From Harmothoe impar (taxonomy: Eukaryota; Annelida; Polychaeta; Phyllodocida; Polynoidae), in contig OX381721.1 in NCBI GenBank assembly GCA_947462335.1, positions 7,006,001 to 7,070,000 of the forward strand: 64,000 nt of DNA. Direction: 5' to 3'. A model generated the notes under the pieces. It worked only from the letters and a program-made list of their open reading frames with translations, made no database searches and was not told the origin of the DNA. Below, one piece after another: positions 48,701 to 60,700 of the stretch (positions are counted from its first letter, which is position 1; each line of letters starts with the position of its first letter). The translations under genes and the position numbers were made by a program.

Positions 48701-51700
48701 CGGGTAAGTAATCCAGCACTAGGGTACTTACTAGGTTAAAGCATTTCTTGGTTTTTCCTGTATTGGTTTCCTTCCATATTCTGAAGAGTATCTTTGGTTA
48801 CCATATTGAAATATGCAATACATAAGAACCTTATTGTTAAGCTAGTTAGTCTACAGGTGATGGCCTGGATACTTCACCAAAGTCATACTTTGTCACAGGT
48901 TTACAACGGTTTCAGCTCTATACAATATATAGGGAAATGCCCTGGAACACATCCCCTATATATCTTCTCAGCCAAGAATGTATATCGATTCTTGTTGTTC
49001 TTGGGACTCTGACATATCTTTTCCTGCACCTCTTTTCCATCGTAAGGCTTTCATGCAGGGACATTTTTGTTTGTGAGACTTACCCATCACAACAAAGTCA
49101 GCAAGCTGTAACTTGACAACTTCTTTTGCAGAAGATCTATCAAAAGGACTTGATGTAAATTCATGCAGTTTCACTTTGCATGAAAATTGCAGTAAAGAAG
49201 TTAATTCAAATTTATTTGACCACATCTCATCTGGTTGAGAATCCTTGCTGGGTTTCAGTGCAGTGGATGTGAGGACTGGCTTAAACAAGCACCTGATAAC
49301 ACCAGAGTAGGTGACTCGGGCACCCGTAGGGTCCATATCGTTGAATCAGTGCTTACGGTAACGTTCATGCAAAATGCATGTTGTGGTTGACCCACCCAGA
49401 GTGATCAAGTAAATAAAAACCTGTTTGAAGTTAAGTGTCCAGGAGGGGCTCTCAACTCAACCTCAAGTACACTTTTCAAATTGTTCCAGTTATTGCCAGA
49501 GTTATTGTTAATGATGATCCACATCAAAGCCCCTTGCCCATGATGAGGGTTTTGTTATCCATGACATGGTTTGATGTTTTGCATTCAGCGGGGGTGGGAA
49601 CCACATGAAGTATTGTGAAGCGTTGTAATAAATTATGACAAATGTTGCTAGAGTAACCTGAACACTGTGTGTACACTAACAAAATTACCTAAAGATAGGC
49701 GAGATTAAATCCTTGTGGCATTATTTAAAATGTATCCACTACATATAGTTATACATTTTACATGTAAATTCATGAATTTGTTTCATTGAAAGATTTTTTA
49801 TGCATATTAGCTCTTTGTATTTATTATATATTTTTGGCTGGGATTTTAAGCCTTGCCAACTGTTTTTATTGTTTCACCCAAGTGCCCCAGATTACCACTG
49901 AATACAGATATTTGCTACAAACTCAAGATATTGAGTAGATGATAGCTTTGCTTTGGAAAATTGTTTAGTTTTGATTTTGTTGTCCTGCCTTCCTATTTGA
50001 ACCCTTCATATCCTGCGCTTGATGTTATCTCCCACAAATACCTATGCTTCTTATTTTTCCCCAGAGGCTAGATCGGTGAAAAATAGGTTAATAAACATTA
50101 TCTGGGTATTAGTGTGTAAAAGTTATATTATATGTGCCATTTGTGTAATTTACGCTTGAAACGTTTCCCATGTCGATTTAATTTTGAATATTGTTTATAT
50201 CAGCTTGAAAGTCACTCCCATCAATGTTTTTCAGAATAAAAAGAGCAATTTACAGATTATAATATTGCATATAACAGATGCACTGTTATTCAGTAACAGC
50301 AATTTCATTGTAATTATTTTCAATTGTAGGCGATTAAGTCAAACCAGGAACAGGAAACGTCGTCAATCACGGAGGACCATCTTTCGGCAGCTCTTCTCAT
50401 GGTACACCTTGACTCGGCCAAAGCACTGCCGGTAAGTAGACTTAACAAAACGAACATGTCTTATTTTGTTTCGTTGATCTTTTAGTCCTTGTTGATTGTT
50501 CGCTTAACCTTTCTTTCTTTTTTTTGGCCATCAGGGTTTTCAGTCGCTTCTTAGAAATAGAATTATTTGACAGGTTACCTTGTAGTAGTACAATATTGTG
50601 CCCAACTTTAATTAGTCACACCCACCAACTCTCTTTACCTTTGTTTTAAATTTCCACATAATTAACTATTCTGATTTTGACTCTTTTAAAATCACAAAGT
50701 TTATCCCTGAGAATTTCAATAAGTGTCAAATTCTTATAGCAAGTGTTTGGTTGCTTACATTGCAAACAGTAGAGACTATTTTTCTATTGCATGGCTATAA
50801 AAATTCATATATGATTATTCACCTAATAAATTCTTCCTCTGATTCCACGTCCAAAGTCAAAGGTAAGAGTGAAGTAGCTGGTAAGTCGTGACAGAGGTGT
50901 GATTTGCGCGCTGCCAACTTTGGAATAATATTATTTGGATTTGAAATATTCATAGGATTTTCCCTACCAATTTGAAAACTGGATCTGTTTTGCTGTTAAA
51001 AAATACTGGTACTTATGGTATTTTTTATCAAATAGTTGACTGGTCCCTTCCCTAATGTTGAGCATCTTGAAATGAAAAGTTTCTAAAAAACCAAGTTTGG
51101 CATTGATTTCACATGCCAATGCATCTATTCGAAAACAATCATCATATAGCAATAATATTGTACGGACCTGTTAACTATACTTCATTTTGTATCTATGTTA
51201 TCAATAACATTAATCTTGTGTCTACATTGTGTGTATGTTATTAGATAGCAACTAATTATATCTCTCATAGTTCTAGTTGCATTAAGATTAATGAGTTGAA
51301 TTTGCTAAAAAAAAAAAAAAAAAAATTTTAAAAATATTTGAATTGAATTCCTAAGTTTGAGCAATTCTAAAGTTTGAATAGAATTATATTGAATTCTAGT
51401 GCAATATTATAGCCATCATACCCAAACCCCTTTAAGACCGCACCATCAGATTTGCTGTGCTCCCCTTACATACGGTTAGAAATATCATACCCAAAGTACA
51501 TGTATGCTACTCCAGATAAAAAGAAGGGATGTGTATGGGTGTAAAGCATTGGTTTAATAAAGTTACTCTTAAAAAGAATTAGGGGTCTTCTATTTGCCTG
51601 TCACAATTATAGAGGATTTTACTGATACACTCTGAACAATGACAGACCAGCAGGCCCTCATCAGGCTTTTCCCCCTTTCTGATAAGATATCTTGAGGAGG

Positions 51701-54700
51701 GCTTTGTCAAATCAGGAATGTACTAGAAATCCTTAACATCCAAAATCTACTTCACCTACAAGAAGAAGTAATGTACAATTTAAGTTGTATCTTCTAATTC
51801 CTTGTTTCAAATGGAAACAGCAAAATTTACATTTCTTGTGCATTGCCAATTAACTTTAATTCTCTTTGAGAGTCTCTGCAACAAGGTATTACCCCTGAGA
51901 ATAAGACCAATATAAATGTATAGGAGACTATACTTAAGCTTTAGCCGGTTGGCTTAAATGGATCTAAAATGTGTGCTAGTGTGGGTATACACTCTGGTCT
52001 GGTCATAACATGGAATGCCATTTAACAGACATATATCAGCTACGGGTCAGTGTCTCAGACAAAGGTTGCTTTGCCAAGGTGGGATGCTATCCTGCCAGTG
52101 ACATGCCGAAATAAAGTTACCGCTCCCCCATCTTGCCAACTGTCATTCCCAGTTACTGTAAACGTATATATTTTCGCGCAGCTAAACTTTCGCGCACCTA
52201 CCATAGAAAAACATGTTCGCGCAATCATATTTTCGCGCAGCTGTAAGCATCACACATTCTGCTACATGTCATTTTTTACGGTTTTCAAATCGGACAATTA
52301 TTAAGGATATTAGAGCCCAAAGAGTTTCATCCTATATTTTATACCTTTGACCTATCGTGGTGGGTGATATCACCAAGGAAGGAAAAGAAAAAAATACTAT
52401 TATCCATGATATTTATTGAGTCATTTATTGGCTTTATAAATACTAGTGGCGTTGGAAAAGGGGGGGCAGTGCCCCCGCCCCCAATCACTGACCGGGGGGC
52501 CTGAATATGTTGCCCCCCCCCCCCAAAAAAAAAAAAACACCTTGTCACGACCTCCAATATAATACACACAATTTCCAATCCTTGCCTTTCTAGAAAAGGA
52601 AAAGTGGGGGCAGAGGGGCCTGGTACCCTCAATCAGAACTAAAGGGGGGTCAAATACTACTTTTCTATACACTTCCAATACAAGTGTGTATATGATACAT
52701 CATGCATAAAAGCCAATGCTTAAACTTGGTTAGAGTGGACCCCCAATAAGGATTTGCTTCCTACGCCTCAGGATCCAAGTACATGAACAAATATATAGTG
52801 TGACACATCATTGGAAAGCTAATTTCCTGGGCATAATTTTCGCGCACATCATAATTTCGCGCATTTAAGCATGTGCGCGAAAAACGCGAAAATATGTACT
52901 GAGCGAAAATTAATACGTTTACAGTACCCGACTGCACCTGTATATAGGGGTAGAGCTACAATAGATCTGCCCCGCACATTTTGCACTGGACTCCTTATCT
53001 ATAGCTGTGATGACGCAAAAGAAATGCTCAAAGTGTTCATGGCGATTGTACCTTAATAACTGCAGGAAACATAGCCATCTACACATAATACTGTTAAAGA
53101 GGGATATGTATTCAACATCTATAGCTGTTTTTCTTAATTAGAATAATTATGTCTTTGAATATATCAGTGAAGACACAGTCAAGTGAATGACATGTGCCAT
53201 CCGGATGTTAAACTACCTAACAATCAATCATAGACTTTGCTGGGTCTGATGCCCGTGTCATATCTGAAAGTAAGCAGGCCTCCCCCAAAAATGAGTATAG
53301 GATACAGTGCTACTGGTAGTATTAAAAAGAAAAAGGTCAGGCCAGTTGGCCTACAAATATAGATTTTATATTGAAGTTTGATAATTCATTGAGACATTGC
53401 AGCAATTCATGGCAGTGACTTAGGGCTATGCCCTATGGCTTCGCAGTTCAGATTCTTCTTCATGTTATGCATGGGTTTACCTTCTTGGTATCTGGAATTT
53501 ACTAAGGGACTGCCATGCACTGTTATGGTATCTATATATGTATTATAAATATGGTATATTATGGATGTTATCTTGCATCATATGGTTGTATGTGCTTGCA
53601 ATAATTTCATATTTTGAATTTTACTTTGAATTTGGTTGGTTCAAGTTCCTACCTTTTTTCAGTAAAATATTATTGGAATTTTTATCAGATATGCTAAATT
53701 AACTATTAAGATTACTTTTACATAGGCTACAGGCAATGAATAGAGTTAGATGAAATTTAACTTCTGCACAAGAAGTCTGTTTGTATTCTATAGAGTGTTC
53801 AGTCTTTCTCAAGCGAAGTACAGTATTACTCTCAATTTATCAAAGACCTAATTTAATTGTTACTTCCATTAATTTGCAGCGGTCGAAGAAATCAATGTCA
53901 GAACCAAGCCCATACGTAAAACTGACCCTCGGAAACCTGGTGGAGAAGAGCGTTCCCAAACCAAAGACATCCGACCCCAAGTGGGAGGAGAACTTCCAAT
54001 TCCTCGTTCACGACCCCCGGAACCAAGACATGCTCGTTGAGGTAAGAATTCTTTTTTAATCTTTTTTTTTTTAATTCAAAATTCTACCATTCTAGGGAAA
54101 TGTAATTTACCAATATTTTTCTACTGTATTTTCTACAGGTAATACTAGAGCCCATATCTAGCATACACTGGTCAGGCAAACAATCACCATCCAAGAGAAT
54201 TGCAATTAATTGAGATTACAATTCATCATACTGGATAGTTTTTTTTCATATATTGGTCAGGTGGATAAAATTAACTGCTAAGGGTTGCATTTTATGATCT
54301 AGGTCAAAATTCGGATTTTAATATGTTCATGTAAATTTTATGAATATTTGTATTCACGAATGATTAAATGTACAATTGATCAGTACAATTGCCAATGATT
54401 TACAATAGTCCTCAAATAGATGTGCATAACATTTCTAAATTCTCAATTATATGAATATGTATATTCATTATGTACATTCATTTTCTATTAGCAAATAGTC
54501 CTCAAATAGATGTGCATAACATTTCTGAATTCTCAATTATATGATTATGTACATATACAGGTTTTTTAAAAGTGTTTTATTGGGTTAAAATAATGCAATT
54601 ACAAGAATGCATTATACCTAGCTACTGCGCATTGCGTTTTTTACGCTAGGGCCCTTTCATTTGCTAAAATTCATATACCTTCATAAATATCACAGTATGG

Positions 54701-57700
54701 TTACCGTATGTACATTAATTTTCTATCAGCATTTTCAATACGTTCTTACACTAATTGATAATTATATTTTGATGTAAACATGCTGAGCTGGGTGTAAGGT
54801 GTTCTTTTGTTGATGATCTTTTTTCCCAGAGATGTGACTTTCTCTTCATCATTTTCTGAATTTCTGACTTTATTGCAAATTGACCAAACAGTGCATTTCT
54901 GTTACAACAGCTGAAGAACTAAATATTGGGATCGGCCAAACCCTTCAGACGATCCCATGGTTTATGACTTATATACATGTTTTTAATCCAGAAACCAAGA
55001 ATGATTTGAAAGATCTACTAAATATGACATTTTAGACTATAGAATAGGGAGCAACAGTTATTCTTTTCCCTTAAATCAATAAGCTATCAACTATAATTGT
55101 GCTGTAGGCAAAATACAAAATATGTTGTCACGAACTTTTTCTCCAGGTGTATGATTCTAACAGCAAAAAGAAGGTAGGAGGTTGCAATATGATCACCATC
55201 TACATTTACTAGATGTAATTGAACAATGTGAATGCACTGAACTTAGCCTTATTACTGTAGAGCATCTCCAAGCCAGGAAATGGGTTTTGCTCACATAATG
55301 ATGTGGTTCTCTTGCATAGGGGCAATCCCAGGTAGTAGGTGTATTTTGTATGGAGCAATTAATACCTGGTATTTTCCGCGTGCAAGAAGCCGGTAAAGGC
55401 ACGATAACTATGTCCGGGCTTACCATTGAATACAGGTTCATCCCTCTGCTTCATCGCTAAGGGTAAAAATAGTGCAAGCCATACGCTTTACATGCTAAAA
55501 CATACCTACCTTGTAATACATAATGTATGACTGACCCCTAGGTCATCTCAAAACTGCTTGTCATCTGGGAGTTAACCAAATTTCAAAAGAAATTGTCCAA
55601 ATTCTTCTCATTCAAGTTATAACTAAATTATACCTCTTTCCCTGGCCTAGAAAGTAATTGTATTGTGAAAGTCTTTGCGGAATATGTCATAGTATCTTTC
55701 TTGACCTTTAGAACGCAATCTTTTTCTTCATGTCACATACATGAGCGACATTTTGCAGAAATATATAGTTTCTATTGATTTTTTTCCACACATAGCAGAC
55801 TACCAAACTCCACATTTTCAGATTAAAAAACACCTATATAGAATCACATTATTCTCAAAACAGAAATTATACAAGAAGCGTAGTTAAGAGGCGAGGGAAA
55901 TGTTTTTTGTAACCTGAGTACTAACTAGGACGTACACGGTGTATGTAAAGAGCCAAATGAGTTGGAATTCCCGGTTGTATGAGGAGCGCGGTTATACATA
56001 GCGTTAACATAGCGTAGAACATTGTACTAATTAAATTATTTTTTTGCAACCTAACACAATTACATGGTTATGGTAGAATTGGAGGAGAAATAAGGCAGTA
56101 TTTAAAGTAGGAAAACATGTTTAAGGCTGCTTTTTATTCATTTTATTTTGTATTATTTGTAGTAGTACTTTATTTTTGCTTTGTACTGTTAGTCTGTGAC
56201 ATCAATCTGATGATCTTAGTATTGTGTTCATAAATCTGTCACTTCTGCATATTATGTCTCTACAATTCCTGAAAACACATCATACTATAACTATGACTGC
56301 CTCTTAGTCACACACACAAAATATATTGCAACTCAAGAAAGTAGGAAATTTACCATACATTTTAAAGACCATATTTATTATTATTGATTTTGTATGTCAT
56401 TTGTCTTTATAACAGTTTTAGGCTACCTTACTTGAGTTGCTTTATCACCCTGCATGATTCAAAAACTACACCTTTAGGTCCATTAATGCTGTATCTTGCT
56501 TCCACAACTCCTACACTATGCTATGCATGCCTGGTTTTACTGTTACTGTGGATGTGTTTGATGTTTCAGGCTATTGTCTTTATATTTCATGTGTCTTATC
56601 TTCTCGGGAGGGTGTTCATGAAGGGTTTTTTTATGGTATTTCATCACTTTGGGGTAACATTTTATCATTTAGGTACTTTTTTTAAAACTAATTCTTTGCA
56701 CAAATGTTTTATAAAATTACTTTGTCAGCCAACTTTCACAAAATATCAATTGAATAGTATATGTGAGACAATGGATCCCACAGAAGGAAGAAATAACTGC
56801 TGGAAAGGAACTGGATTATAATTTGGAAATAGAGCAAATATGGAGCATACATTTTGTGCTACAATTAGAAGTCACTTTAAGTTATGCCAGAGTTAGGCAC
56901 CTACATGATATGGACTCATTCATTCAAAAATAAGTCCCATTGGTATAGAAGAACTTAAGGTCCAGTACATTAAAAGTTACACCTGGCTCAGGTGAGTTGA
57001 TGGAAGGTGACCAAAATAATACATATAAACTGAGTTTCTATATCACGTGTCACAAACTTCATGTCTGATCAGCATAACTTGAATAACTAAAGGTATGATT
57101 ACACATGTTTTCAGCAAAAGTTGAATAATTTAAGGTATAATTACACATGTTTACAGTCTGACACATACGAGGTGAGAACAAACTGTGCTATCAGTACAAA
57201 CTTACTAATACTCGCTGCCAGTTGTCTCCTTGTAAGCACATGCTGAAGGATATAAACAAGTACCACATGTGTCATCCTGGTCTGGTTGAAGTATATGATG
57301 TTAAAATTATCATTACACACTATAATTTTCATCTGTGATTAGTGGGGTCACTTTCAATGTACAGCCACAGTACACATTCATTTTTTCGTTGTAAAGTGAA
57401 ACTGATCACTGTCGACTACTCGCACAATCATTGATGAATACTATGCTATGTCATTTATTCATTGATTGGTCCAAACATATAGGCAAATGAATAGGCAACC
57501 AATACAATCTCTCCCAAAGATGTACTTGTGCCAGAATAACAGTCATATTATGGGACATGTTGGGATACAAACTGTTCTGTTATAAATCTTTTGATAAATA
57601 AAAGATAGTTGAAATGGAAAATAGATATTCAAAATACTATCATACAATTATCATCTGTGATCAATTGTCCTAACGACTTAAATTTCAATGTTGACCCTTT

Positions 57701-60700
57701 ATAAATAGCATAGTGCTTTAATAACCTTTGTTGCCATGATGCATGATCACATTTGTAACTCACCATTGCTGAATTGCGGTGTTATGTCGACCGTATCGAT
57801 ACACTCCCGAAAGAGGGTGCTTTAAGGCGACATACTGAGTTAACCACACCAGTAATCGATTTTGAAAGAGGATAGTCTGGTGTCCTAGGTGCAGAACGTT
57901 TGTGTTCCCCATTCATCTTTACAGTAATCACAACTCAAATCTTTATGATATTTTTTATGTCTCCACTAAGTATGCTACCCTGTTTAGAACATGCACCTCT
58001 GCAATATTATTTATTCCATTGTACACATATTATATCTTATTTTGCGAATGCTTCGATGCATGCAGTTTATACAAAATAAAGTAGTTCCTTTGACAATATT
58101 TTGATTGGTCATACCCTAGGAGTATTGAGTTGTTTTGGTCCTCCATTCAGAACAATGGTCGTTAGAATGGAAACCAAACTGATAGAATCCAATTTTCTTA
58201 CAATTCGGAAAGTATTCTCATAGAACCATGAGCATTATGTGTTTGAATGAATGAAAAAAATCCCCCACTATATTCTCACTGGACTAATCAATGTACACTT
58301 CCTTGAGTTCTTTCCCTTTACAGAACTTTCTGACACCCAACCCCAATCAAGCCCCACCAAGACTAACAAAGAACTATATGGTCAGCACATTGGGATTGAA
58401 TATCCACAGTCAAATACTAAATGGTAGTATGTTGTGTTTATCTTTGGCTGTGTTAGGTGTTGGACGGAAGCAACAAGGATAAGAAGCTGGGTGTCATGAC
58501 CGTGTCGTTGAAATCTCTGCTTACCATGCGCGACATGACGGTCAACCAACCCTACCAACTCAAGAACTCCGGGCCCCAGTCGAAGATCACCATGCGCCTT
58601 GTATTGAGGGTATGTCCATACGTTACTCCTGTCTGCCTGATACATGTGTAACCCTGCTCATGTTGTTAGCCTTAAACTCCCAAATGTTGTGTATGTATAT
58701 GTTTTTTATTTGTATTGGACGTGAGTCGTTTGTTCCAAGATGTAAAGCTTCAGTTCGGGATGTTCTGTGATGCTAATCCCAAACTAGATCCACATTAATT
58801 GTGAACGCATGTTTTTTTGTTTGTTTTTTTTAACTTTAAAGGAAACTGTACCAGTAACACTGTTTTGCATTAAATGGCTCACACATATATGTGAATAACT
58901 GTAAATTTCATGCTCCTTTCGTTCAAAAAACAGCTTTTTCTGCTGGTGAAATTATTTTAATCCCCTTGTAACTGTTCAGTTGTAGTGTATGAATGAGGCT
59001 AAGCTGATTCCATCTAATTCTTCTCTACGCTGAATATGTATATATGGACATCTGACTATATCTTCATAGGAGATTTTTGCTTCCATAAGCTATATTTCAA
59101 AATATATAACATTAACTCAGTGGTAAGAATATTCTTTTATATTTGATTAATCACTTTCATTTGTTAATCATAGCACCAAATTAAGGCCGTAAAGTCTCGC
59201 CTAGAGCCAGCGGGTAATAAGCATTATAGAACCCTAGTCGAGGTGCCAGTAATAACAGGTTGTACTCAAGTAGCTAGAATCAGATGCCCGGGTTATAAAC
59301 AAGACTTTACGGTATGTCAAAAATAGGAAAGGACAAATGGTCATAGCAGTGCTTCCCACTGGACGGTTTTCTTTCCATTTCATTCAGATTCTGAGTAGAG
59401 AAAAACCACTATATTACACCGAAGAAGAAGAAGAAATAGCACCTGCAAAAGAACAGGTGGAGAAAAAACCTTCTGCCACTGAGAAAATCAAACAAGATGC
59501 CCCAAAACCTGCCACTGAGAAACAAGGTGTGCAAGAAAGGGCAATGGCTCCAAAGGCAAAAGACAATGAACCTGAAAATCTAACTCTGAGAGAAAAGCGC
59601 TTTGGGTCAGAGAAATCGGTTCAGAAGCCGATTCCCGCAGCACCAACCAAAAAATTGCAGAAGGAGAAGCCGGAAACTTCTGGCCCGAAGAAGAAAACTG
59701 ATGTGCGTTACTAGCATAATGCTCGATTTCCACGTTAACTAACTGTATTAACCAAAACCCTGCATGGTTGATTAATGTCTAATTGCAGAAGGCCTAGCAG
59801 ATATAACGCTATAGCTTATAGACCCATGCAACAAGAAAGGGTGACTTCCCAACAGAAAAAATTGTGTTTGTTTCGAAACCTAACTTTTGCTGAAGTGATT
59901 GCACATGCAAACATTTAATGCCTGGAGATATTTATCTTTCAAATAATATTTGGGAGTTTCTTGAATTTGGAGTATCCATTTGACCTCACAGCACTATCTG
60001 CTTCGGGGACCTTTTAAAAGTCACCTTTTCCTGCGGCATTGTTCTATAGCAGCTTCCTAATAACTCATATTTCTCCCCTTTGCAGAACTCTTGTCCACCA
60101 ATGCTTGCTTCAATAGGCTGACCATGCCTTTAACGTTGATAAATGAGATGTTGTAATCATGCTGAATATATAGCTTTTGTTAAGTTCATTTCTCTCTGAA
60201 TTTCAAATTGCAAATTAATTTGGACTTGCTGGAGAATTCATGTCAGAAAATAAAGACAGTTGTATGGAAATGCCTGTGACTATTTCGACGCTGTGTGGAT
60301 GTGTTGGAGGCTCTGTGGATGTCTTGGGGTCTGTGAGGACGTGCTGGGAGCTGTGTGAACGTGCTGGGGGCGTGTTGGGGGCTGTGTGGACATGGTGGGA
60401 GCTGTGTGAACGTGTTGGGAGCTGTGTGAACGTAGTGGGGCTTGTGTGAACGTGTTGGGCGCTGTGTTGACGTGTTGGGAGCTGTGTGAACGTGCTGGGG
60501 GCTGTGTGAACGTGTTGGGAGCTGTGTGAACGTGTTGGGAGCTGTGTGAACGTGCTGGGGGCTGTGTGAACGTGTTGGGAGCTGTGTGAACGTGCTGGGG
60601 GCTGTGTGAACGTGTTGGGAGCTGTGTGAACGTGCTGGGGGCTGTTTGAACGTGCTGGGGGCTGTGTTAGGAGCTGTGTGAATGTGTTGGGAGCTGTGTG

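Noticed and set aside
50850..50863. 6-nt microexon (Ser-Lys) before GTAAGA
   Set aside because: Too short to support by eye; acceptor CCAAAG has no convincing context.
56384..56821. 145-codon plus-strand open frame in an ESYT2 intron
   Set aside because: AT-rich, Phe/Leu/Cys/His-rich random-looking translation, no splice or homology support.
57157..57171. 15-nt microexon candidate (SDTYE) between C2B exons of ESYT2
   Set aside because: Splice sites are present (TTTACAG / GTGAGA), but the flanking sequence is a local duplication and inclusion would interrupt a C2B strand. No independent support.
58318..58376. Phase-0 segment NFLTPNPNQAPPRLTKNYM before the distal C2B exon
   Set aside because: Good acceptor but weak donor (GTCAGC), no homology, and it would split a conserved C2B loop.
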